Assembly (NCBI GenBank): GCA_902786365.1
Contig: CADACD010000005.1
Coordinates: 107,853 to 171,852 of the forward strand
DNA length: 64,000 nt
Origin: an uncultured Lachnospiraceae bacterium
GTDB lineage: Bacteria > Bacillota > Clostridia > Lachnospirales > Lachnospiraceae
Direction: 5' to 3'
A program made the translations under genes and the position numbers. The notes beneath the pieces were generated by a model. It worked only from the letters and a program-made list of their open reading frames with translations, did not search any database and was not told where the DNA came from. Shown here piece by piece: positions 46,089-53,848 of the stretch. Position 1 is the stretch's first letter; the number at the start of each line of letters is the position of its first letter.

Positions 46089-47207
46089 CTATCCATATAA
46101 ATAACATTTTCCGGCATCAACTTCTACATTCAATCCGGATAAATCTTGTGCAACTGAATTGTCAGAAGTATTAGTTGTTGCTATGAGAAATACTTCTTTT
46201 CCAACAATATATTTATTATAACTTTCAGAATCTATATAATAGGTTTGACCAAAATCAAATGTAACAAGATAATAGTAGATATAGGTTGTCTTTGTGTCTG
46301 TTTGATATTTTGTTGTTTGTCTAATTGTTTTCATTTCTTTATTAGTAATACGTCCATATTTCCATCTAAACTGATAACTTTTTATATATTGAACCTGCAA
46401 ATAGGAAACGTAAAAGCTTCCACCAAGTACTAAAAACAAAATAGAACATGCCATAAGCGAGAAAAAAAAATTATCAACAAATATACGCAGAAATTCATAT
46501 GCTAATATTAATACAGAAAAAAGTATCAACAAATCTGATATCAGTATACCGTTTCCATGTCGTATTATTTTATCATATATTGGCAATATTTCACCAGGCT
46601 GCCAGTCAAAATTTTGTTCAAAATATTGTTTGGCATTCATTCTTTCAAATTTATCAATGGAAAGGTTAAAAAACTGTCTTTTTATCGCAGTGATAAGTAT
46701 CATTATGCCCACCATTATAAAAAAAGCTGCTACGAAACTCATCTCAATTTTATGTGATTCAATAAGCTGACCGCTCCTGTTTTTGTATTTTCCACCAAGG
46801 CTTGTTATGTAAAATCCAATCATGACAAGAACAAAACCTAACACTGCATTGACAGTATTTCTAATTTTATAAAAGCGTTCTTCATCACTGCCCGGAATGG
46901 TAAACAATATATCAATATTCATAAGCGAGATAGCATAGCCTGCTAATGTAAATATTGAGAAGAACAAAAATAATATAATTTCACCGGACAAACCATTTGT
47001 GGTAGAAACATCTGCGCTGTCACTACCAAGTGCAAAGGAAAAAAATGAAATAAACATACTTGAAACAATGGTCCATATAACCGGAAAAATAGTGACATCT
47101 GCTTTTTTTGATTTTCCCCAGAAATAGATAACTAAATTAAACACAAACATCGTTAAATTGATAACGATAAAAATCTTGACTCCATTTACAAAAATATTAT
47201 AGCCCAT
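46089..47207 (-). CDS. Hypothetical polytopic membrane protein
   Basis: 372 residues with about seven or eight hydrophobic helices (for example VIYFWG, IILFLFFSIFTLAGYAISLM and LLILFSVLILAYEFLRIFV) and a soluble C-terminal domain of about 110 residues, including YQTDTKTTYIYYYLVTFDFG and YNKYIVGKEVFLIATTN. The end vaguely resembles DUF3592-type extracytoplasmic beta domains, but I do not assign a family. AAGGTG lies seven bases before the ATG. It lies between fakA-like and recG genes, on the same strand. Confidence 0.65.
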   Translation of the reverse strand: MGYNIFVNGVKIFIVINLTMFVFNLVIYFWGKSKKADVTIFPVIWTIVSSMFISFFSFALGSDSADVSTTNGLSGEIILFLFFSIFTLAGYAISLMNIDILFTIPGSDEERFYKIRNTVNAVLGFVLVMIGFYITSLGGKYKNRSGQLIESHKIEMSFVAAFFIMVGIMILITAIKRQFFNLSIDKFERMNAKQYFEQNFDWQPGEILPIYDKIIRHGNGILISDLLILFSVLILAYEFLRIFVDNFFFSLMACSILFLVLGGSFYVSYLQVQYIKSYQFRWKYGRITNKEMKTIRQTTKYQTDTKTTYIYYYLVTFDFGQTYYIDSESYNKYIVGKEVFLIATTNTSDNSVAQDLSGLNVEVDAGKCYLYG

Positions 47208-47315
47208 ACATTCACACCTTCCTTACCATGTATATCACTCTACATTTTAACTTGTAAAAATTTTACACATTTTTTCTTGCTTTCATAAGTATTCCCATAT
47301 GATATATAGCAGATT

Positions 47316-47341
47316 AGCGCCATCTTTTGATAGCGCTTTTT
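47316..47341 (+). other. Hairpin in the gap between the fakA-like gene and the membrane-protein gene
   Basis: AGCGCCATC (47316-47324), loop TTTT, GATAGCGCT (47329-47337) with one mismatch, followed on the plus strand by a T run. The T run is on the wrong side for the minus-strand genes around it. The 278-base gap otherwise shows no gene or clear signal. Confidence 0.35.
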
Positions 47342-47485
47342 GCTCTACACTTATTATTCTACACTAATGGTTCTGCATTTATCACTATGCATTTTTCAAT
47401 GTTTTCCGGTATCATTTAATAATCTAAACTCTCATTTTTCCAAACACTTTACAATTTTCTTCACCCATTAAATGATATCTGCGAT

Positions 47486-49180
47486 TTATTCCACTGATAC
47501 TACATAATAGTAAATCGGCTGTCCGCCATAATTTACATCCACTTCAACATCTGCATATAATTCACTTATCTTATCAGCTATCTGATTAGCATCTTCTTCT
47601 GAAACATCACTTCCAAAATAAATACTTATTATCTCAGATTCATCATCTATAAGATTTGAAATCATTTCAACAGTTGTTTTATGAATATCTGTACCTACTG
47701 ATATGATACCTGCATCACCGATACCCATAATATCATTTTCTTTGATTGTTTTATCATCAATCACTGTATCTCTTACGGCATAAGTCACAGAACCTGTCTT
47801 TACTCTGCCCATTTCTTCTATCATATGAGCCTTATTGTCATCTGCAGATAAATCCTGAATGAAATTGATAATCGCATTGATACCCTGTGGTACATTCTTT
47901 GAAGGAATAACAACGATATTTTTGTCCTTTGTAAGCGTTGCTGCCTGCTCTGCTGCAAGAATAATGTTCTTATTATTTGGAAGAACAAATATTGTATCAG
48001 CATTTACTTTATCTATAGCATTTAATACATCCTCTGTACTTGGGTTCATTGTCTGACCACCTTCGATAACCTGATCAACACCAAGTCCCTTGAATATTTC
48101 ATTCATTCCCTCACCTATAGAAACTGCAATAAATCCTACAGCTTTTCTAGGCTCATTCTTTTTCTGCTCTTCTGCTTTTTTTGCTTCATCTTCTGCTTTC
48201 TGTTTTGCAGCAACCTTTTCTGCATCCTTAATCAGTTTTTCCTGATGTTCCTCACGCATGTTATCGATTTTCATCTTTGTCAGTGAACCAAAAGTCAAAG
48301 CTTTCTGGATGGCAAGTCCCGGATCATTTGTATGTACATGAATCTTGACAATGTCATCATCAGATACAACTACAAGTGAATCACCGATTGATTCAAGGTA
48401 TGCCTTTAATTCCTGCTCTTTTTCATCATTGTATTCTTTTTCAAGCATAATAATGAACTCTGTACAATATCCATATTTGATATTAGCAGTGTCTATTTCA
48501 TCACTCTTTACATTTGCTGCTCCGGCAGATGCGGTTTGAGTATCACCAAAACTGAAATCGATCTCTTTACCAAGAAAGGCATCATACGCACCTTTAATTA
48601 CCTGCATGAGTCCCTGTCCGCCCGAATCAACAACACCGGCCTGTTTGAGTACCGGAAGCATCTCTGGTGTCTGGCTTAAAACATAATCTCCATGCTTGAT
48701 GATTTCGTCAATCATATACTCTAAGTCATCTGTTTCTAAAACAACTTCTCTTGCTTTCTCACTCATTCCTTTAGCAACTGTGAGTATTGTACCTTCCTTT
48801 GGCTTCATAACAGCCTTGTACGCTGTTTCAACAGCTCTCTCACATGCGTTTGCAAGAACAACTGCATCAATTGTCTCAAATTGCTTAATTTCTTTTGTAA
48901 AACCTCTGAATAACTGTGAAAGAATAACACCGGAGTTACCTCTTGCACCACGCAGTGAACCGGAAGAAATAGCTTTTGAAAGATTCACCATATCAGGTTC
49001 CTCTATGTTATTAACTTCTTTTGCTGCTGACATAATGGTAAGTGTCATGTTCGTTCCTGTATCTCCATCCGGAACAGGGAAAACATTTAATTCATTAATC
49101 CACTCTTTCTTCGCCTCTAGGTTCTTAGCTCCGGCTAAAAACATCTTTTTAAGAGTTTTACCGTCTATATTAGTAATCAC
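47486..49180 (-). CDS. FakA/YloV-type fatty acid kinase (DAK2/DhaL domain protein)
   Basis: About 564 residues. The N-terminal DhaL/DAK2 ATP-binding domain is typical: FPVPDGDTGTNMTLTIMSA, then SGSLRGARGNSGVILSQLFR. A middle segment with a Lys/Glu/Ala-rich coiled linker (about residues 300-325) and a C-terminal DegV-related half follow. In Firmicutes such proteins phosphorylate fatty acids bound to FakB. The start is GTG at 49180, because AAGGAGG is eight bases upstream; a TTG two codons earlier would be too close. It follows the asp23 gene by 19 bases, the same pair as yloU-yloV in Bacillus. Confidence 0.9.
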   Translation of the reverse strand: MITNIDGKTLKKMFLAGAKNLEAKKEWINELNVFPVPDGDTGTNMTLTIMSAAKEVNNIEEPDMVNLSKAISSGSLRGARGNSGVILSQLFRGFTKEIKQFETIDAVVLANACERAVETAYKAVMKPKEGTILTVAKGMSEKAREVVLETDDLEYMIDEIIKHGDYVLSQTPEMLPVLKQAGVVDSGGQGLMQVIKGAYDAFLGKEIDFSFGDTQTASAGAANVKSDEIDTANIKYGYCTEFIIMLEKEYNDEKEQELKAYLESIGDSLVVVSDDDIVKIHVHTNDPGLAIQKALTFGSLTKMKIDNMREEHQEKLIKDAEKVAAKQKAEDEAKKAEEQKKNEPRKAVGFIAVSIGEGMNEIFKGLGVDQVIEGGQTMNPSTEDVLNAIDKVNADTIFVLPNNKNIILAAEQAATLTKDKNIVVIPSKNVPQGINAIINFIQDLSADDNKAHMIEEMGRVKTGSVTYAVRDTVIDDKTIKENDIMGIGDAGIISVGTDIHKTTVEMISNLIDDESEIISIYFGSDVSEEDANQIADKISELYADVEVDVNYGGQPIYYYVVSVE

Positions 49181-49199
49181 AATCAAATCCTCCTTAAGA

Positions 49200-49559
49200 T
49201 TAATCTATCACGCGAACGCCTTCAACAAAAATGTTTATTTTCTTTACAGTTAATCCTGTTATTTCTTCTACCTGATACTTAACGGTAGAAATAAGATTGT
49301 CTGAAACTGCTGAAATACTAACGCCATATGCAACTATAACATGAAAATCAATCGTAATTTCATTATTCTCACCAATCTCTACATTTATACCTTTTGTAAG
49401 ATTCTCACGCTTTACTAACTTAACAATTCCATCAGTAACACTTACTGTAGCCATTCCTACTATACCAAAACACTCAATAGCAATATTTCCGGCACATTTT
49501 GCAATAACGGAATTATCAATATAGATATCTCCAATATCAGAATTAAATTTACCTTTCAT
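49200..49559 (-). CDS. Asp23/Gls24 family envelope stress protein
   Basis: 119 residues of the Asp23 (YloU-like) family. The core reads GDIYIDNSVIAKCAGNIAIE, then IDFHVIVAYGVSISAVSDNL and ending VEEITGLTVKKINIFVEGVR. Its role is in envelope homeostasis or, for YloU relatives, linked to the neighbouring fatty acid kinase. The ATG at 49559 has AGGAGG upstream. It is divergent from rpmB, the same arrangement as in Bacillus. Confidence 0.92.
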   Translation of the reverse strand: MKGKFNSDIGDIYIDNSVIAKCAGNIAIECFGIVGMATVSVTDGIVKLVKRENLTKGINVEIGENNEITIDFHVIVAYGVSISAVSDNLISTVKYQVEEITGLTVKKINIFVEGVRVID

Positions 49560-49713
49560 ACTTCCTCCTATCTTCATACGAATAAAGTGTATGAACTTAT
49601 TATATGAAACAATAAACTGGTATTCAATGTTAAGACAAACTAACCTAATTTAATGTTATGGTGCTATTATACCATCTTTTTACAAAAAATAAAGCATAAA
49701 ATTCAAAAAATAC

Positions 49714-49742
49714 TTGCATAATGCGATATTATCTGATAAAAT
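49714..49742 (+). promoter_or_regulatory. Sigma-A promoter of rpmB
   Basis: TTGCAT (49714-49719), 17 bases, TAAAAT (49737-49742). Transcription would start near 49749, leaving a leader of about 50 bases. Confidence 0.6.
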
Positions 49743-49744
49743 AG

Positions 49745-49775
49745 CATTTGTGCCTGGGCTGTAACAGTCCAAATG
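49745..49775 (+). promoter_or_regulatory. Hairpin in the rpmB leader
   Basis: GGGCTG (49756-49761) pairs with CAGTCC (49765-49770) around TAA, with one G-U. Outer CATTT (49745-49749) pairs with AAATG (49771-49775), leaving a 6-base one-sided bulge. It ends eight bases before the AAGGAGG. It could be an autoregulatory ribosomal protein leader, though the outer stem may lie across the transcription start. Confidence 0.35.
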
Positions 49776-49799
49776 AAACTTAAGGAGGTGCAATGAAAA

Positions 49800-49985
49800 A
49801 TGGCAAAGTGTGAAATTTGTAGCAAAAGTGTACACTTCGGTAACAATGTAAGTCACTCACATAGAAGATCAAACAGAATCTGGAAATCAAATGTTAAGTC
49901 TGTAAGAGTTAATCTTAACGGAAATGCTAAGAAAATGTATGTATGTACTTCTTGCTTAAAGTCTGGATTAGTTGAAAGAGCTTAA
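49800..49985 (+). CDS. rpmB: 50S ribosomal protein bL28
   Basis: 61 residues starting MAKCEICSKSVHFGNNVSHS, the standard bL28 start. It contains a four-Cys zinc-type pattern (CEIC near the N-terminus and CTSC near the C-terminus), the C-plus form of L28. AAGGAGG lies ten bases before the ATG. An overlapping short ATG seven bases earlier is in another frame and ends at once. A strong terminator follows. Confidence 0.97.
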   Translation: MAKCEICSKSVHFGNNVSHSHRRSNRIWKSNVKSVRVNLNGNAKKMYVCTSCLKSGLVERA

Positions 49986-50011
49986 TTATGATTTTGATTT
50001 GCATATAATTA

Positions 50012-50043
50012 ACGGATACATTGAAAAATGTATCCGTTTTTTT
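50012..50043 (+). terminator. Rho-independent terminator of rpmB
   Basis: A perfect 11-bp stem (ACGGATACATT, 50012-50022, with AATGTATCCGT, 50027-50037) has a GAAA tetraloop and is followed by a run of seven T. It lies 26 bases after the rpmB stop. Confidence 0.9.
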
Positions 50044-50107
50044 CTGCTCAATCATATCCGGCTGTATCATATGGACTATTTCATAAAAATCAACAAGGAT
50101 AATAATA

Positions 50108-50755
50108 TTACATAATCAGATTTAAATAATGAATCAGCACGAAACATAATATTGTGATCAGAATCAATATAATTTTGCTGACAATAACACTCTTCTCTCC
50201 AAAATTAACCATGCCTTTCCTCATTTGTATCAATAGTATCAATAGTGATGCGAAAACAGCAAGACAGATATCAAATATAATAGCTGTCTTTTGTGAAGTG
50301 GTATCAATATAATAATCCAGATAAATGCCACCTTCTATTTCTGATGCCAGCATTTGATTAATATCTTTTGATTCAGTATATCCGAACTTTCTTACTTTTC
50401 CTTCTATTTCAAATATCTCAGGCATCTCATCACCATAATTGGCATATTTCCAATGTTTTGGCGCTTTTACAATTACATAATCATCCAGTGTTTCGTTAAA
50501 TACCACATAAAAATATTCATTGGCAGTAGGAATCACTCCGTTGATTGTATGTTTTATTTTATAAATGGATCCTGTGGAATAGCCACCTTCTCCTTTCACA
50601 AAGGTTCCTGTACTGACTGTGTGATCATATAATCTGTCTTGGGGATGAAATCCTTTTACCACGTCAAACAGACAGTACAAAAATATTCCTGTGACAATCA
50701 CACATATAAAGATGATTGCCCACTTTGACTGTTTTTTATTCATTTCTTCTTCCAT
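50108..50755 (-). CDS. Hypothetical membrane protein with two or three membrane helices
   Basis: 215 residues. An N-terminal helix (WAIIFICVIVTGIFLYCLF) is followed by an extracytoplasmic beta-rich domain of about 120 residues (TGTFVKGEGGYSTGSIYKI, then PKHWKYANYGDEMPEIFEIE). Two C-terminal helices (IIFDICLAVFASLLILLI and IILILITILCFVLIHYLNL) close it. I do not recognise the family. The first ATG (50755) has AAGGA ten bases upstream; a second ATG four codons later is possible. Its neighbour on the same strand is tspO. Confidence 0.65.
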   Translation of the reverse strand: MEEEMNKKQSKWAIIFICVIVTGIFLYCLFDVVKGFHPQDRLYDHTVSTGTFVKGEGGYSTGSIYKIKHTINGVIPTANEYFYVVFNETLDDYVIVKAPKHWKYANYGDEMPEIFEIEGKVRKFGYTESKDINQMLASEIEGGIYLDYYIDTTSQKTAIIFDICLAVFASLLILLIQMRKGMVNFGEKSVIVSKIILILITILCFVLIHYLNLIM

Positions 50756-50786
50756 GTATGTAAAATCCTTTCTGTTAGATTATGTT

Positions 50787-51269
50787 TTATCGGTTAAGAA
50801 AATAGATTCCAAGATTCAGATATGCAGCAAAAGTAACCCATACCAGATAAGGAATCATCAGATAAGCGGCTGTCTTATCAATCTTACTGAATCTGATAAT
50901 GGTCAGCAAGATTAAAAACCACATTATTGCCAGCCAGAGAAAAGCAAACAGATACCACTCCAGATTAAAGAAAAAGATAGACCAGAAAAAGTTAAAAAAT
51001 AGCTGAACTGCATAAGTAGTCAGTGCCAGTCTGACATCTTCCCTACCTGTTCCATATTGATAGATAAGATAGGAAGCGATTCCCATCAGTATGTAGAGTA
51101 TCGTCCATACCACAGGAAAAAGCCAGCCTGGTGGTGATAAGGGTGGCTTTTTCACTGTATTAAACATCATCATAGAATTTCTAGTCAACAGCCCGGACAC
51201 TACTCCCACTGCAATAGGAATTAATATACTAATGATAAGTTTATCCCATTTGATACGCATTTTCTTCAT
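50787..51269 (-). CDS. tspO: TspO/MBR family membrane protein
   Basis: 160 residues with five membrane helices. The family signature KKPPLSPPGWLFPVVWTILY is clear, followed by ILMGIASYLIYQYG and, later, FNFFWSIFFF and PYLVWVTFAAYLNLGIYFL. TspO proteins bind porphyrins and related molecules and act in tetrapyrrole or stress responses; the role here is unknown. The ATG at 51269 has AGGTG six bases upstream; the GTG three codons earlier is less likely. Confidence 0.93.
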   Translation of the reverse strand: MKKMRIKWDKLIISILIPIAVGVVSGLLTRNSMMMFNTVKKPPLSPPGWLFPVVWTILYILMGIASYLIYQYGTGREDVRLALTTYAVQLFFNFFWSIFFFNLEWYLFAFLWLAIMWFLILLTIIRFSKIDKTAAYLMIPYLVWVTFAAYLNLGIYFLNR

Positions 51270-51360
51270 ACTTTTCACCTGATAATAACATCATTTTTAT
51301 ATGTATATATGAGGTTGACAGGCAAATTATGATAGTGAATACCGCTTGAACGTTAAAATA

Positions 51361-52623
51361 TTACACTAAACCATCCAAGATATCTGAAAAATCAAAGGTA
51401 GCAAAGTAATCCTTAGGTGTTTCTGCACGTCTTATCAACTGTACACTTCCATCCTCTTTTAAAAGAAGTTCGGCTGATTTCAGTTTACCATTATAATTGT
51501 AACCCATCGCAAATCCATGGGCACCTGTATCGTGTATCACTACAAAGTCACCGATATCAATCTTTGGTAGCATTCTGTCAATGGCAAACTTATCATTATT
51601 TTCACAAAGCGAGCCTGTGATGTCATATTTGTGGTCACATGGTTCATTTTCTTTTCCCATTACGGTAATATGATGATATGCTCCATACATTGCAGGTCTC
51701 ATCAGATTAACAGCACATGCATCAAGACCGATATATTCTTTATGTGTGTGTTTCTCATGGATTGCTTTTGTGACAAGGCATCCATAAGGAGCAAGCATAT
51801 ACCTTCCAAGCTCCGTATAAATGGCAACTTCAATTCCGGCAGGAACTAAAATTTCTTCATAGGCTTTCTTTACACCCTCTGAAATCTTATAGATATCATT
51901 CGGCTCCTGGTCAGGTGTATAAGGAACTCCTATACCTCCAGAGAGATTGACAAATGAAATCTCTACGCCTGTCTGTTCCTTTATCTCAACAACAGTCTCA
52001 AATAAGATTTTTGCTAATGTAGGATAATATTCATTTGTCACTGTGTTACTTGCAAGGAAGGAATGAATACCAAACCTCTTTGCACCCATTTCTTTTAATC
52101 TCTTGTAACCTTCGATAATCTGTGGCTTTGTAAAACCATATTTTGCATCACCCGGGTTGTCCATGATAGATGTACTTATTTTAAATAATCCGCCTGGATT
52201 AAAACGACAGCAGATTGTCTCTGGAATACCGCATGCTTCATTTAAAAAATCAATATGAGTGATATCATCAAGATTTATTTGAGCATCAAGTTTTCTTGCA
52301 AGAACAAATTCTTCCGACGGTGTATCATTTGACGAAAACATGATATCATCACCACGAAAACCAAGCTTTTCTGACAACATAAGCTCTGTGAGTGATGAAC
52401 AGTCAACACCACATCCACACTCTTTTAAAATATTAATGATATAAGGATTAGGAGTTGCTTTTACTGCAAAATATTCTTTAAAACCTTTATTCCATGAAAA
52501 AGCATCCTTCAGTTTCAATGCATTTTCTCTTATTCCCTTTTCATCATATAGATGATAAGGTGTAGGATATGTTTTTTCGATTTCCTTTAACTGCTCAAGT
52601 GTAACAAAAGTCTTTTTTTCCAT
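51361..52623 (-). CDS. lysA: Diaminopimelate decarboxylase
   Basis: PLP enzyme making lysine from meso-diaminopimelate. A fold-type III barrel with the PLP lysine in KEYFAVKATPNP, the catalytic loop SGGIGVPYTPDQ (glycines bind phosphate), and the C-terminal Cys/Glu site near GSLCENNDKFAIDR, then HDTGAHGFAMGYNYNG. 420 residues. GGAG is seven bases before the ATG. It is placed alone between tspO and the rhomboid-like gene; no other lysine genes are adjacent. Related carboxynorspermidine or arginine decarboxylases are less likely given the overall LysA pattern. Confidence 0.93.
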   Translation of the reverse strand: MEKKTFVTLEQLKEIEKTYPTPYHLYDEKGIRENALKLKDAFSWNKGFKEYFAVKATPNPYIINILKECGCGVDCSSLTELMLSEKLGFRGDDIMFSSNDTPSEEFVLARKLDAQINLDDITHIDFLNEACGIPETICCRFNPGGLFKISTSIMDNPGDAKYGFTKPQIIEGYKRLKEMGAKRFGIHSFLASNTVTNEYYPTLAKILFETVVEIKEQTGVEISFVNLSGGIGVPYTPDQEPNDIYKISEGVKKAYEEILVPAGIEVAIYTELGRYMLAPYGCLVTKAIHEKHTHKEYIGLDACAVNLMRPAMYGAYHHITVMGKENEPCDHKYDITGSLCENNDKFAIDRMLPKIDIGDFVVIHDTGAHGFAMGYNYNGKLKSAELLLKEDGSVQLIRRAETPKDYFATFDFSDILDGLV

Positions 52624-52706
52624 AACTGTTCTCCATTCGTGTATTTTGTTTATATTATATTTTTTAATTTTAATTCATAACAAATTCAATCAGATAAATT
52701 TTTATT

Positions 52707-53597
52707 CTATTTAACATGTTCATGCGAAAATAAATGTTCATTACAATATTCATGGTTTCCTGCACATTTTGAACAAAATCTGAATGAAAGTTCAGGGTTT
52801 GTTTCACTGGTTCTTCCACAAATTGCACATTTATGAATCAAAGTGTCAGCCCGTGTCTGCTTAACCTGTTTTTTGTAATTATGCTTTCTTTTGATTTCTT
52901 TCGGTGTAATTTTTCGATAATTTCTTGTCATAAAGAAGAAAATAACAAAATTCAGGATTGAAACCAGTGCCGCAACTGCGACATCCGGTGTTGAAAGCAC
53001 GCCGAATTTATAAGATATCTCTATAAATTTCCATGCAGCATTGTTTGGAAGAGCATACCACATAAAACCTGAGATAATTGTCATTAAAAAATAAATTCCG
53101 TCCAAAATTGCAAGCCATTTAATTTTGATTGGCAGAACAAAAAATAGCAACAATTCCATATCAGGATATATACATGCAAAGGCAAAAAATAGTGACATAT
53201 TAAGATAGTAGGTTGTCAGCATCATATTATCGCCAAATATGAAGTAAATCAAAAATGAAGCTATGATATGAAAGATAACTCCCATAAAAAAGTATGCATT
53301 AAACCTGAATGCACCCCATACTCTCTCTAAGCTTGTACCTAAAACATAGTATAAATACAGAGTAAATACCATAAAGATATAACTTGAATCCTGAGGAGGC
53401 ATTATAATAAATGTAAATAGTCTCCATACTTGACCATGAAGTATTTTTTCAACATCCATTGCAAGCATTTCGACATAAAATTTCTCATTAACTATTTCTA
53501 TTGCCCAACCAATGATATAAAGAATAATGATATATCTCATCAAATCCCTTATTGCATAGCGCCCGTATTTGCGCTCAAGTTTTTCAAAAAATTTCAA
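52707..53597 (-). CDS. Rhomboid-like membrane protein with C-terminal zinc-ribbon tail, probably inactive
   Basis: 296 residues. About six hydrophobic helices in the first 230 residues, with rhomboid/derlin-like features: GQVWRLFTFIIMPP, then VLGTSLERVWGAFRFNAYFF. The GxSG serine motif of active rhomboid proteases is absent; its place reads LNMSLFFAFACIYP. The C-terminal tail has zinc-type pairs CAICGR and CSKC, then an H/C-rich end NHEYCNEHLFSHEHVK. The start is TTG at 53597, with AAGGAG nine bases upstream. A substrate-binding pseudoprotease is plausible, but no function is established. Confidence 0.75.
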   Translation of the reverse strand: MKFFEKLERKYGRYAIRDLMRYIIILYIIGWAIEIVNEKFYVEMLAMDVEKILHGQVWRLFTFIIMPPQDSSYIFMVFTLYLYYVLGTSLERVWGAFRFNAYFFMGVIFHIIASFLIYFIFGDNMMLTTYYLNMSLFFAFACIYPDMELLLFFVLPIKIKWLAILDGIYFLMTIISGFMWYALPNNAAWKFIEISYKFGVLSTPDVAVAALVSILNFVIFFFMTRNYRKITPKEIKRKHNYKKQVKQTRADTLIHKCAICGRTSETNPELSFRFCSKCAGNHEYCNEHLFSHEHVK

Positions 53598-53760
53598 AGT
53601 TCTATTCTCCTTATAATTTTATATAATATATTAAATGCATATCATTCTTTTTCCATTGTATTTTGAGAATTCAGTCAATTTAGTTCAAACTTACAATTTA
53701 TCATGAAATATTATAGTAAGTTAGTAAATATTTGTCAAACACTTTAAATGAAGTATTTAG

Positions 53761-53789
53761 TTGAATTTTGGCGAAATATGTTTTATAAT
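53761..53789 (+). promoter_or_regulatory. Sigma-A promoter of the activase gene
   Basis: TTGAAT (53761-53766), 17 bases, TATAAT (53784-53789), about 60 bases before the start codon. The -10 box is consensus. Confidence 0.7.
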
Positions 53790-53848
53790 ATGCTAGTTTA
53801 AATAGTAAAAAAATAAATTTTTTATAAAGTATTATGCGAGGTGCACAT

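Noticed and set aside
47316-47341. Terminator for the fakA-like gene
   Set aside because: The T run follows the hairpin on the plus strand, so it cannot stop the minus-strand transcript; kept only as an unexplained hairpin.
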